This document shows, piece after piece, positions 35,171-47,795 of a stretch of DNA of 64,000 bases; the first letter of the stretch is position 1, and each line of letters starts with the position of its first letter. Both the position numbers and the translations under genes were made by a program. The notes beneath the pieces were generated by a model. The model was not told the DNA's origin, ran no database searches, and saw only the letters and a program-made list of their open reading frames with translations. Origin of the DNA: Aquatica leii (Eukaryota > Arthropoda > Insecta > Coleoptera > Lampyridae); NCBI GenBank assembly GCA_035610365.1, contig CM069432.1:226012532-226076531 (forward strand), written 5' to 3'.

Positions 35171-36212
35171 AGATGTGTTAACACTATCAAAAACTTTAAG
35201 AATGAAAATATGTGAAGGTAATATAGTATCTCATTCGTAAGTTATATCAGCATGTCACGGATTTTCAGTTATAATATGATTTACATTATAAGCATCACAT
35301 GCATAAACACACTATAAGATAAGACGAATAAAATATACATTACCGTTGTAACTAAGAAGACCGGAGAAAAACCTATAGTTAAATGTAAGATTTATGGGCA
35401 ATTAGATATATTTACGAAATTGCAATGTAATTTGCGTTATTGTTCAAAATTGCAGAAAAATTTCAATGTCAAAAATTGCAAAAATTGCAAAAAATTGCAA
35501 ATGCCACAACTTCCGCTCTTTACTTATAATTATAAACATAACAACTGCGAAAGCTTAAAATTTTATAGAAATCTTTTGTTAAAGAGAAACTTTTGTATGG
35601 TGGTATGTTGCTCTACTCTTTTTATTAAAAAGTTCTTGCAATAAACGCTTTGTAATCTGCGATTAATTTTGCTTTGGTTACATCTTTCGGCTTGCAAAAT
35701 CGGATAACCCCACGCACTTCACACTTGGAATACACGTCATGTGTGTTTGCTTCCCATAAACTACTTAATTAAGGCTAAATGGGACGACCAAGTGTGCGAG
35801 AATATCGGAAATTTATTTAGCATTTAAAAAAATGGCTCAGTAGATTTTGATTTTTGAGGCGGTATATGCATAATTTTTTTTTATTGATTAAAACAATCAA
35901 TAACAATAACTTTCTTATTATTACAAAAAAATAGAATGTGCTCTAGAGCGCATTTAAAAAATACCTTTTTATTTATAACAGTTTTTTAAATTTTTGATTT
36001 CGATAAAGAATAAGGTCCTAAACGTAAATTTGGAATTTTCTTTGACACTCATAATGCCGCTTGTTGAACCGCATAGAAGGAGGAGTGGGGAGTTACCGGT
36101 AATGAATTACACTGTATAGCTTGCATAAATTTTGGGAAATAAATAATAAATATTATTGTAGTAGTTCGTTTTTGAAATTCTAATAGGTGGGTGAGAAAAA
36201 AAAATGTTTTAA
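35171..36212. other. Unassigned stretch between two transposase remnants
   Basis: A TTGCAAAAA microrepeat at about 35455-35505 (TTGCAAAAATTGCAAAAAATT) underlies a spurious 74-codon plus frame. 35660-35830 is less AT-rich (CGGATAACCCCACGCACTTC) but unassigned. Nothing else is recognisable. Confidence 0.35.
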
Positions 36213-38583
36213 TCAAATTAATTTTATTTTTAGTTTAATTATCGGGTTTTTTAATATCCATACTTCTACATTTGGTGAATCGACAATTTCTGGTAGAAGA
36301 ACTTTTTCAAAAAAGAAGGTTAATTTCGGGAGTAGAGTTTTACGCCAAAAATCGTAATCAGGAAAAATTATTTCCACATATATATTCTTATCAGTCCACA
36401 CTAAAAAATTACACCATTCCTTTCCAGTTACGTGCAATTGTCCTTGGACCTGATGGTAATAATTATGTGTTTTTTTAAGCGGCCGTTTACTTTGTATAAA
36501 CAAAAGCTTTTAATTGTTTTAATACTTTCTTCTATGGTTAAATTTTCTGCAGCTTTTGGGCATTTAACTTCGATAATACCTCCACTATCCGTCAGTCAAT
36601 CCGGCGATGCTTCTAAGTAGCGATAGTCCAAGTGAACAAATAAGCCATACTCCATAACTTTTTCTCCGGTTTTCTCACAGTACGAGTGAATGGCATTTTT
36701 TTTTTGACCATATTGAACTGCAGCATTCATAAAAGGTTTGTCGTATAATAGTTTTTCGACAATTTTTTTCCATTTAGTACTTTTTCTACGTTTAGCTATT
36801 ACTCCAAAAGTTGACGCAGTGACACAAAATTTTCTTTCGGTGAACCAAACTTCGTGATTACTTTGCCTCTTGTATTTTTCTCTATTTAGCCCCTTTGTTC
36901 TTTTGAAACTTGTAATTTTTTTTTAATTCTTGTGATTCTTTCTCTAGTTCCTCGGGGTTCAAATCAAGTTTTTAGCATTTATCACCATAGTCCTCTTTTC
37001 CTTGTATTTCAAACTACTTTCTCTTCCGTGCTCCTGTAACACTTTTTTGTTGCCGCATGTCTTTTTAGTACTTTTTGTGTCCGATATTTTATTGTTACTG
37101 ACGGGCTTCTCCCTAATGCCTTCTTCATAGATTGGTAATGCCATGTTGGACCCATTTGAAAGTCGAGTCCAGCTCCTTGTGCACGAAAGGTATATGATCC
37201 ATTTTTACATAGGTTTACCTGTTTACCTCCCGAAAACGTGGCAAAAGTTGATGAGATTTTCGCACTACCGGTTTAAGGCATTCGTGAATATAATTTAGTG
37301 CTTGTAGCTTGTAACCCTCTAATGAACTTTCAACTGATGTGGATGTGCAAAAATATGTTTTGCAATTTGCCTGTGTACGTAATACAAGAAATGGGTCGTT
37401 TTTTAAATCATCTCTGAGGTTAGCAGAGTTTCTAGTATTTTTGGAATTTTGAATTATTGCTGCTCTGGCACCTTTCACTAAACGTTTAATTAATTTAATT
37501 GAAACAATATCTTTAACATTTTTGAAAGTCCTTGTCTTTTCATTAAAGCTTTGGTGTAATTTTTTATCACATGGTTGGTGCATTCAATTTTCTCAATATG
37601 CCTGCCGTAAAAAAACATTTCTCTCAATTTTTTGTGAACGCTAGAATCTCCATCACCAATAAAAGACCGATATTCCAGTCCATGTACAGTTTTACTTTCA
37701 TCAAAAGTCTAGAAAAGCATATCTGACTCCATTCCGCAAGAAGTACCTTACCAATTCTTGAAACAGTGATCATGCACTTCTTCTTGTTCCGGTTTTTTAA
37801 GATGAAAACAATATATATTTCTGACTCCCAAGTTTTTTTGTCTTTGCGCCGATAACGCAGACTACACCTGAGTTGGCAGAGCATCTGTGATCATCATCAC
37901 CAGCCCCCATCTACAATCACGGTTATAAAAAGAGTTCCATCAGCTAATACGTTGCCTTCTTTTATAGCTATAGCTTTTTCCTGTTTCCCGGTCTGAATCA
38001 TGGAATCATGAAGAAGGTCTTGCCAAACCTTTACATTATACACAAAATTATTAATACAGTAAAGTGGAAAATATAAAATTATGTTTACCTTTTCTAGTTT
38101 GATCTCTATTTTCTGAAAAGATTTTACATTTATGGGTTTTACACCTATAGTTGATAAAAATTCATCTATGTTGGCTTGTCCACCTCAAATAGACATTATT
38201 CCTGACACAACACTGTCAGCAGGAGAAAGTTGATCTATTTTTTTTTTTGATACAGACATAACGACTTTTAATAATTTACAGTATGGACACTGAAATTTTA
38301 ATTTCCACACTAGGATCTGTGTTGTGGAAGAGATCAGTTTGAAATAGCATTTTGAACTTTTAAGGTATGTGTCTCTATGGGTCTCTAGAGATCTAAGTTC
38401 TTTAAGAAAATGCTGACCATCAATTAAAAACCGACCTGATATAGTGTCAATTACAGAATCACTACTAGGATCATGAGCAGCAATTTCAACTTCTAAGTTC
38501 TCGTCACTAAAATATGCAATAGTTTTTAATACAATATCACATGCCTTTTTTAAATGATAAAATTGCATACCCCACATTGTCAC
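36213..38583 (-). pseudogene. Mutator-like transposase fused to a YqaJ nuclease domain (copy 2, near full span)
   Basis: Minus strand, most of a ~750-codon gene. The N-terminal part (38583-38185) has GRFLIDGQHFLKELRS and CPYC, then VVSGIMSI and, in another frame, NIDEFLSTIGVKPINVKSFQ. The catalytic region follows: FITVIVDGGW (about 37895-37925), CFKNW, MESDML, and HGLEYRSFIGDGDSSV (about 37645-37690), providing the expected acidic residues, then KIECTNHVIKN. The clean 122-codon frame 37583-37215 covers LIKRLVKGARAAI. The C-terminal YqaJ part (36503-36213) has NYYHQVQGQLHVTGKEWCNF and KVLLPEIVDSPN, with the QVQ nuclease signature intact. A 55-60-bp insert at 38034-38091 has GT...AG ends and may be a small intron. 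Several frame changes elsewhere mark it as broken. Confidence 0.75.
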
Positions 38584-38599
38584 AAGTCACAAAGTAAAG

Positions 38600-39235
38600 T
38601 AATGTTCATAACAACAAAAACACCATTCGACGATACACAAATATTATGTAGTGGAAAGCAGCTAAAATTTGTTGAAAATTACGAATACTTGGGAAGAATA
38701 ACAAACTGACTGGGACAATAAAACAAGAAATATTAAATCAAACGAACAAAGCCAGCAAAGTATCTTACGCACTGGATAGAACAGTAATTATTAAAAAAGA
38801 AATAAGAGCATATACGTACCAACATTAACATACGCATCGTAAAGTTGAACAATGCAAGATAAAATAAAAAAAAAGATAACCGCCGTGCAAATGCAGTGTT
38901 TGAGAGGAGTAACACAAAGAACTAAAAAAGATCAAGTGAGAAATTTGGTAACACGAAAGCTATTAGGCATCAACCCAATAGTGCACCAAATAGAAAACTA
39001 ACAGTTAAAATGGTAACATATAGTATGGATGAGACTAGGCAGATATCCAAGATAAGCATTAAACGTAAGACCAGAAGGAAACCGCAATAGCGTAAAACGT
39101 GGGAGGAAAGCATAGAAAAAAAAGTGACATTACGAAGGAAAGATCTAAGATCAGTAAAGCGAATGACCGAGGATCGCAAATTTTACCGGTAATGGACTCG
39201 ACGCTGTAAGGCATAAGGGATAAGAAGAGAAAAAA
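38600..39235 (+). pseudogene. RTE-like LINE, 3' end of ORF2
   Basis: Plus-strand remnant of the C-terminal part of a non-LTR reverse transcriptase. Readable pieces are VENYEYLGRI (about 38672-38700), NQTNKASKVSYALDRTVI (about 38737-38790), then AVQMQCLRGVTQRTKKDQV (about 38882-38938) and RNLVTRKLLGINPIVHQIEN (about 38939-38998), then RRKPQ and a KRGRKAW motif (about 39075-39115). This is the thumb and tail typical of RTE-type insect LINEs. It ends in an A-rich tail (AGAGAAAAAAAAATG, about 39226-39240). Only the last ~210 codons remain, as expected for a 5'-truncated insertion, and frames change several times. It lies tail-outward next to the start of the Mutator/YqaJ remnant. Confidence 0.65.
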
Positions 39236-39581
39236 AAATGTTGATAATTTAGAAACTAGAGTTCTAGTTTTCTGCATAGAAATGTTATTTTTATCGTAAG
39301 ATTCTAGTTTGTTTATTGGGTTTGCTAATTTAAGAGATTCTAACATCTGATCCTTTTTATTAAAAAACTCGTTCGTGTTATTTTTAGTTTAGAGTAACAA
39401 CGTTTTGATTACCTATTAAAATTGTTTAAAATTATTACGTTTAAAAATGTATCTCTTAGTTTTCCAACACCAAATTTATCGCAATAATAATAAAAGTTAT
39501 GAAATAAGCTCCTGATTAGGAATAAACAAAATGTTGTTGTTAATACGGCGCAAGGCAGTAGCTGAGCGCTGCACGAAAATT

Positions 39582-40230
39582 AGTTACGCTATGAGACTTT
39601 TGACAAAAGTTACATACATTATTTTTTGTGTTGTTTTTTGTGAAATGAAATCTTTTTTTTTTTAAACTTAAAAAATAATAATATTGAAAACAGTCAAGTT
39701 TAATGTTGGTACTACATTTGTTACTAGAAAAATTTGTCAACTTGGAAAATCAAGTTAAAACATTAGGTTAGTTTATATTACTCTAGCATTTGAATTTATA
39801 TTATTTTTAAAACGTTTTATTTTTAATTTTAACAAAATTTCAAAGATTCTTAAATGTATTTTACACTAGACACACACTTCTAGTTAAATAAAAATTTACA
39901 TAAGTAGACTTCGATTTATTACTCTGCGGCTCTAGAGTTTTTTTTTATTATTTAACTACAACTATAAACGAATATGTTGCGATGAGGGCAGCAGAAAATA
40001 GGAATTTATGTAACAAGCGTCAAAAGTAAACCATACCATAACAACGTTAACGTCCATGAGAATGAGTTATGCTATGAGAGTTTCGACAAGAGTAACAATA
40101 TACTTTGTTCTGCTCTTTGTGAAAATCTTGAGTAAAGTTAAAAAAGAACCAGATTGAAAACACCACAAATATAATGTGGCTAATATATTTATAACTAACT
40201 GAATCTGTCAACTTTCATGTTCGAATGTTT
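39582..40230. repeat. Diverged direct repeat, two copies ~485 bp apart
   Basis: 39582-39770 and 40064-40230 share AGTTAYGCTATGAGA, GACAARAGT, a TTTTGTG-rich middle, GAAAACA and CTGTCAACTT or TTGTCAACTT in the same order and strand. The unit is about 165-190 bp. There is no coding potential. It could be a short terminal repeat pair or a segmental duplication. Confidence 0.5.
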
Positions 40231-43200
40231 TATGTAGTATTAAGTACCAACTTTAAAATATATAATACTCTAAGAATTCTTCTCTTCATCTTAATTAAAC
40301 TCAAAGGTTGTAAACAGATTTAAAAAGGCAATCGCATATGATTGCATGTGCCAAAGTTCAACTAAAGTTGCTGGTGTTTATACTATAAACTCAAAATAAG
40401 TTGTTAAGTGTAAATAACAAAATTTAGCGGTCTGGCGTATTTTTTGTAGTTTTGTAGATTGACTGTTTTTTTAGAAATATTAAGTAGAAAAACTTTATCC
40501 ACACCACTTACTTGTTTTTTAGAGTGACGTTATTATTTTACATGAACTTTAGTAGAAAATAGGTATAAAGATTGGTTTTATTAGTTTTGAAATATTGCAA
40601 TACCTTGAACTATAAAAAACTAATTTTTAAACTAACAAATCAATGTCAAGATATGTACAATTGTAAACAGAATTAATGCACTGTTTGATATTTATTTGTG
40701 GTAATAAATAATAATTGCTATTTATATCCAAAATTTATTTACACGAAAAAAGATTAATTTAATTTAGTAAAATGAACACATATAAAACGTGGTTTTTGAC
40801 ACGTCATTTTACAAATACTTTATTAAATTTATTTTATTTTGCTTGTGGTATTTTAATATCTTTATTTATTAACTTTTTCTAAAAAAATTGTAATGTTAGT
40901 ATTGGTAGCAGTTGATATAAAATGATCAATAAAAACGTCTTGATCTATAAATAACTTCTTCTAAATATTTTAGCTGTCTGTATCAGCTAAAAACTATTTT
41001 CTATTTATATCACTATTGAAAATGAGATACATTTTTTTGGACGTAAAACTATTTAATTTTTTGTAACATATTAATACCTTTGACAAATTTGCACTCTCTG
41101 CTAGTATTGCAGGCATCAAATAAACGTGTGTTTTACGAACTTAAGATTTATTATGATATAGATTAGAAATTTTATTCTAAAAAATAAATTTTTAAATACA
41201 GAAAATATATAAAAATTTACTGTAACAGAAAGTTGAAAAGTTCGATTTCTGTCATTGCTTTTTTTAAATAACATAAATGTTCGAGTAATAAAAACTATAA
41301 AAAATCTTGTTTTATTTATTTGATCATTGACATTTTTAAAGACGTTTCATGTTTCATACTTTTTATCTTAGGTATATGACAGTTTATCAGTCAGAGCGTA
41401 AGTTACAGACTAACACACGGCTTGTTTGATTCAAATCGAAATATCCAAAAAAAAAGGATCATGACAAAAAATTACTCATTTTTCAGGAAAAGCGTTCAGG
41501 GCTAAGGTTTGATTTAGTTTATTGTTCATTTATTTGTTATTACCAACTAGGAAAATACACTTTGACTAGTATTAATTGCCTTCTATCTTAATCGAGTGGT
41601 ACTTATGCATGTTTGTTTGTAATTTGTATCTTAAATGAAAGAGAATTTGACAGATGTATCTTTTTTGAAAATAAAACTAAGGTGGCCTTTTTTATAGTTT
41701 TTATGTTAAATAAAAAACAATTTTGGTCAAAAGGTGAGATTACATTACAAAATTGAATAGATTCCACAACACAAAATAATATACATTTATATTAAGCTTA
41801 ACAGAACAGTCTAATAATTTGAAATTTGAAAAAATTGTCTCACGGCAACGAATTACGATTTCTACGACTTAACATTAAATTATTTCAATGCAAACATGTA
41901 AAGAGCAACGATAAACTATTTTTTATTTTGCCTAGCACAATAATCTGAGTAAAATGTTATGTTTAATCCATTGCCGGTGTCCGTATTTTTACACATCCTT
42001 GAAGGAAATTAAAAATTCAGCTACCGATTTTGTTGACTGCCCGTTAGGTTTCACTTTCGTACCATAAATAACAAATTGCTTTTTTACTCTTTAAATTGTA
42101 CAAAGCATAGTTGAGAACCCTTAGTTTTAAGACATGGTAGTACTGCCTGCTACTGCTACTCCTTTTGTGAACTCATAATTACTATTTTTATTCTTTTTTT
42201 TTCTACCCTACTTAATACTTTTTTTTTATATGTGTTCATTTTTTGTTATACACATTGTTTATCTTCCGCACTACATTTATCATATTGTAAACTTATTTTG
42301 CATTGCTTTTTTGGATAGATGAAAAACGACATTGAATTCCTCAATGAAAATTTTGCAGTACATAAGATAGTTTCCAACCGGTTTCGTTTGCTTTTCATAC
42401 ATTTCCTTATACGTGTTCTTTTTAACTTTTTCTTTAATGCTATTTTGTCTCTTGACAATACTTTTAGTTGCATTTCTTAGTCTTTTGGATATATCCGTTT
42501 TCCATAGGTATAGGATTAAATTTTCTTTTTTTGTCGATTTTATTAAGTGTAGTTGGATCTTTAACTAGATATCTAGTACATAGATAATCTTTCTCTATTA
42601 AATAAGTATAGTTTCAAACGTATTATTTAAATGATATGAGCAAATTAGCAGGATGGAATAATTATGATGTACGTAGTATTTTGAAGATTGTTTCCAATCT
42701 AATTAAACTTCCATATAGTAACATTGTTTTTTACGATATGTTTTCGTTAAAAATATTTTACTTTTTTACTGGTTCTTTACAGCGTTTTGTCAATGAGATT
42801 CTAATGTTTTTTAACATTTTAATTTTTTAACTATTTCTACTATTTTTGAAATCGTGTAATGTTTTTTCAGTTTTTTTTTTGATACGATTTTGTGTTGTAT
42901 CGTCACGTTGAAGACTACGTCTAAATTGGAAATGTACGTTTGCTACCTAATACAAATTGTAATTTGGGCTAAATTGGTGTTCTACATATTTTGAAAAAGC
43001 TTCTGCTTTGTAAACGTTCTAAAACACCAAATTGGCAATTTTTTGCATTATACCGAGGGTTTTTTATTGCGGCGTAGTAGGTTAGTTATTGTCTATAAAA
43101 AGCAGTTTTTATTATAAAGCAATCGACTGCGGTTTTTCTATGACTGTAGGTATAACGCTCAATTTTTGTCAGTTTTTTTAAGTCTTTATATTGAAATACA

Positions 43201-45519
43201 GCAAACTCATTCGTATTATAAAGTGTTGTTTTATACTATGAGTTTTTTAAAAAATGCTATGTTTATTTGATTAATTGTAGTGTAATCTGTCACTAATTTT
43301 ATTACATTAACGTAATAGTCTGTAACACTTTAGAATATTTTTTCTTTAAAAAAATATTATGAACAAACATAAATATTTGATAAAAACAAAGTTTTTTAAT
43401 TTATAAATTTCTTAATATAAAAATTTAAGAAAAGTTTTCATAAATGAAAGAAACAAAAATAAATTTTAATCTGTGATGTTTCGAGACAGCAAAAGGTAGA
43501 CACAGAAATATGCAAATGTGGTAATAGTAATAACATTTCTGGAATTTGAAGGGCTTCAACGTAATAGAGAAATAAAACAAATCAGGATGTCTTTGTACGT
43601 AAACGAAATGGATTTTATATTGCATTATTTGAAGTAACATTTGCCTTTACCCGCCGTGTATGCACATTATATCAATTTTCCTTAGGTCGTATAACCGTAG
43701 ATTGCAGAAACGTAATACATGTAGTTTCTTTATGCAAGCTCGTGATTTACTCTAATAATTTTTGTATTTTTAGTATAAAAAAAACAACGTTTTAAATTAC
43801 CTTACCATAACAAAAATATTGTCATTTATAAGTGCATTAAAAAACACTTTTTTAATAACGTGATTGAATAGCGTTAAATACCGAGGAAAGCCTACTTGAT
43901 AGTCAATACTTTAACAATACGATCAATCCCAACCGTACGGGTAAACCTAGAGTAGGTGCAATACAAAAATAATAAATGTAACATATAGAAACGTATTAGT
44001 TTAATCTCATGTCTTTACTCGTTAAAATTTTCTGAGAAATACTGCAATTTTTTTCGTACTATGGAAACGACATTTTAAAACAGATATTCTTTTGTGGGAT
44101 TCTTTTCTAAAGACTAAAGAAACTCTTTCATGCTAGTAACGAAGCACTATATCTCTAAGTCGAGCAAACAGAAAGGCAATAAAAGAATAAAACAACTTCA
44201 CAAAAAGTTGTTGATTAGAAAAATATATCTTTATTATTATATTATATGTATCTATAAGTTAACGCGTTAAATTAAGCAAATGAGGTATTGCCTACGGAGA
44301 AGACCTCGAATAACCCACAAAAGATCCTCACGAGAATAACAGTTCTAGCAAAACCAAAACTCTTAGTTTATAACTGTATACTTCCTAAATGGAAATATTT
44401 GAGATTTATTAGATGTTGCAATGTAGTAAAATTTGGTTTAACTTAATTTATTATGTACCTTTCATCGGGTTCATAATCAATACACGCGCACCTTTAAACT
44501 AAATATACTTGACACAATATTTATGTTGCTGTTGACAAATTAATTAAGGGATTATTTATGAAGTTTTGTTTGTTTTTTAATAAATTATGTTTGTAGAAGA
44601 ATTTCATAATTAACGTTTAAGTAGTTGCGTTAATTTTAATTGAAACTGTGAATAAGTTTAAAATGCAAATTTAAAATTCTTTATTATTTTTTTTTGTTGA
44701 AGTGGTTTTGAAACTTTTCAAGGTAGATGACCCTTTTAAAAAAAGATCTCTTAAAGTACTCTTATATTTTAAATTGTGTTTTATAACAATATTAAGTGTT
44801 AGCTAATAAAAATAAAACAACATTAAAATTTTAAAATTTCCTTTCTTTAAAAAATTAATTCAAACGTATTATTATGATTGAAATTTTGCAAACCTTATAA
44901 TTATTATTTTAACAACTAGAATATTTTCTGTTAATTTCGGAAAATACATTTGACTAACAAATGGATACTAAAAAATTTCTTTTGTTAAACTGCAAAACGA
45001 CGTGAAATCGAAATCACAAACTTTTAGAAGAGATTTATAAAGGGTTTAATTAGGAAATACAAAAACTGATACAATTAAAACATGTAGTTGTAGTTAATTG
45101 CTTAACTAGTAGAATTTAATTGATACATTGTTGTCGACATAAAATATAAAACAGTGGAAAAATAGACACCAAGAAATTTTTCTCAAAATGGGAAAACATA
45201 AAATAGACATCTCTTTAGTAAGCAAAATATGTTTTGTAACGGAAAAAATATGACAGTGCTAATGCAAAATTAGAATCTTAATTAAAAAAAAAATTAAAAT
45301 AGCGTTATAGATATTCATAAAAGAGATAATTTAGAAGATCTACTTAGTAGTACATTAAAGCAAACCGTGTAATGGTGTGAAAACAAGATTCTTTTGTTAG
45401 GTTAGTGAAAACTTTATTACATCTTATTTCGTGTTGAGGTATATATGAGTGTACTCGATTGAGTACAGTGGGCAGATGCAGGATACATTTTCGGGTATTT
45501 TCTATACAGGAATTTTTTT
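40231..45519. other. AT-rich stretch without a recognisable gene
   Basis: About 5.3 kb in which I see no transposon protein with confidence. A minus-strand stretch at 42246-42480 is Lys/Arg-rich (QLKVLSRDKIALKKKLKRTR) and could be a worn coiled-coil segment of some transposase, but the family is unclear. The other open frames (42636-42830, 43425-43640) look like chance. Confidence 0.35.
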
Positions 45520-46596
45520 ATGATAGAAAATCTCTACAAAATTTGTACTTCATCTTTTTATGGAAAAAGATTTACGACACTAGCATCTGCAAAAGATACC
45601 ATAGCAAATGTAACATTAAGCTCAGAAATAGATGTGGTAATTATTTCGCCCGAACCCGATTACCAAACTGACGAAGAGGAGTTTGATGAAGATGATCTGG
45701 TTACAGCTCATCTACCTCGTGATGTTCCAGGAAATGTTGAAGTAGCAATGAAGGATGATAGCGATGAAGAATACAATGCCACTATCTAAGATTTGTACTC
45801 CACTATCAAAAAAAGCAAAAATAAGTCAGCCCAAGTGGAGTACCGAACAAGTAGATATGAGAATAGAATGAGATCTACTAATGGCAACTCGATTTGTTTG
45901 AGTAAAGTACGAGAACAATTGTCTAGCTATAATGTCATTCAAATTTTTGAAAAACTGTTTAACAAACAAGTTGTCAATCTTATAGTAGAACAAACAAATA
46001 AATATGCTAATGCCAGCAATAATCAAAGTTTTGAAGTTACAAGTGACGAAATCAAGGGTTGTGTAGGTGTGCTTCTTTTTAGTGGTTATCATAAATTACC
46101 TCGTACGCGTTTATATTGGTGTTTAGACGAAGACATGAATGTGCCATTTATCTTGAACTGTGTTAGTAGAAATAGGTTCGAGGAGATAAAAAAAATATAT
46201 AGGCTTGGCAGATAACACCCAGACCAATGGTAAAGTTGAATTTCCGAAGTCTACACTTCCCCTGGGATCAAAGGTGGTAATTAATTTTTTAAACGTTGTT
46301 AAAGAACCTACTTATCACATTGTGTTCTTTGACAATTATTTTACGAGTTACGATCTGCTGATTACTTTGAGAGATAAAGGTATACGAGCTACCGGAACTG
46401 TGCGAGAGAACCGCACTAAAAAATGTCCCAACGTTCCTTCCGGCCAGATGAAAAAAGACCGTGGTACTTTCGATTACCGTTACGATCAAGAAAATTCTCT
46501 CATTTTCGTGAGATGGCATGACAATAGCGTCATTACAATGGCTACCAACTACGACGGCATTGAACCAATGTCACAAGTAAAAAGATGGTCGCTATA
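45520..46596 (+). pseudogene. piggyBac-family transposase, core deleted
   Basis: Plus strand. The first frame (45520-45789) is an acidic N-terminal tail with PDYQTDEEEFDEDDL, as in piggyBac transposases. The next (45793-46215) reads SRYENRMRSTN and VTSDEIKGCVGVLLFSGYHK, then RTRLYWCLDEDMNVP and RNRFEEIKKIYR, the conserved start of the DDE_Tnp_1_7 fold. A frame change follows and the text jumps from ADNTQT to LGSKVVINFL and IVFFDNYFTSYDLL (second catalytic Asp, about 46326-46349), then GTVRENRTKKCPN. Missing are the segment with the first catalytic Asp and everything after VKRW, including the GGVD Asp and the Cys-rich end. It covers about 350 codons instead of about 600. No CCC/TTAA termini were found nearby. 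Confidence 0.85.
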
Positions 46597-47219
46597 AAAT
46601 AAGTATATAAGATACTACGCAGACAATGCTATGCAATATAACATATAAATCACAACAAAAAAAGTAGTTTTTTATTTACAAAATAAGACAGTTAAGACAA
46701 ACAAAGACTCATTACTAATCTAAAGTAGAAGAAGAATTTAGAATGTGACATCGTTGCCAAGTTGAATGCTTAATTTTTTTAGTTAGATTTTTTGTTAAAT
46801 GTTTTGAATTTCAAAATTTATTTTTTGTCTTGATGAAGCAAACGCAAAAAAAGAACTTCAAATCTGGTTGCACAAAGCAAATTTAACTATGTTATTAGTG
46901 TGGTATGATTCCCCCCATTTTGCGCCAAATTCTCTTGTATCCCCGTTGTTCCTTAATTTTCTTACCTTAAATTTAATATTTTTTAATGATTGCTCCGGCT
47001 ATTATTTTTAATTAATAAATAATACCTGTGTTTTCCATGATTTCTGGGCTAACCGTTCGATTTCTTACAAGAATGAAAGAATTTATAACAAATAATTTTA
47101 TGTTGCAGTACTGTACATAAAATAACAAAACCTTAACCATTGGGACCCAATGTTTAAACAAACTAAATACAAATACACACATTTACAAAATACAAAAGAT
47201 ATCTTAAAAATCTAACCTT
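46597..47219. other. Unassigned AT-rich stretch after piggyBac
   Basis: No coding motif. It should contain the deleted 3' end of the piggyBac element, but I find no terminal inverted repeat. A CCCCCCATTTTGCGCC run at about 46911-46926 is the only unusual composition. Confidence 0.3.
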
Positions 47220-47795
47220 ATACGCATGTAGATTCACTGACAGGTTAATTACGGCGTATCACTGAAAACCATCTAGCCCTGGTGGCGTCGGTCGTCTTTA
47301 AAAGAGCGGTCTTTTTAAAATAACTTTTGCTAGCAAACTACAATTTTGTCGGCGACTACGATTACGCTGACTTATTACGATTTTGCTAGCAACTTCTTTG
47401 ACGTTTTTCACAATTTTTCAACTTAGTCGGCTTCTTGGCACTTTCTTCACTTTTTTGCTTCCGCGCTCACTAATGCACTACAGCATCTCAAGTCCACCAA
47501 CTGTTACCTTTGGATTCTCTTTTGCCACTCTCATTGTTTCACTTTTTACAATCTCTTTGCCACTGCTCCTCGTCAACTCGATAAACCACATTCTCAATCG
47601 TTTCCACTTGGTCCTACTTCTAATTTACTTTATTATTGATTACAATTGTAATAAAAGATATGTACATTTTTTTTTTAGTTTAAATTATTTATATCAAAAC
47701 CACATCATTTACGAAATAACAATTGACAATAGTAATATCCATAAAAAAACAAAGGGGAAGAGTATCAACTCTGTATAAATTTTTGGGACGTTACA
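47220..47795 (-). mobile_element. Possible LTR-element end fragment (fossil)
   Basis: On the minus strand a TGTAACGTCCC start (near 47790) is followed by an AATAAA signal and then by a leader-like, less AT-rich region down to about 47220. This could be an LTR and leader of a Gypsy- or BEL-like element. I see no capsid or polymerase sequence, so the call is weak. If right, it is an old, broken fragment. The plus-strand 131-codon frame in this block is the antisense of that leader and is not a gene. Confidence 0.3.

Noticed and set aside
35420-35644. 74-codon plus-strand frame
   Set aside because: Its Lys/Asn/Cys/Leu repeat comes from a TTGCAAAAA microrepeat.
36272-36620. Plus-strand frames of 62-68 codons
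   Set aside because: Antisense of the YqaJ domain on the minus strand.
38733-39346. Minus-strand frames of 60-95 codons
   Set aside because: Antisense of the RTE-like LINE tail, which reads on the plus strand.
42246-42473. Lys/Arg-rich minus-strand frame as a transposase coiled coil
   Set aside because: It resembles basic coiled-coil segments in general, but no flanking domain could be found, so no family can be named.
45826-46519. Minus-strand frames of 76-88 codons
   Set aside because: Antisense of the piggyBac transposase.
47383-47778. 131-codon plus-strand frame with hydrophobic stretches, resembling a membrane protein
   Set aside because: It lies opposite a leader-like region and has no ATG context, motif or splice sites; hydrophobicity follows from T-rich codons.
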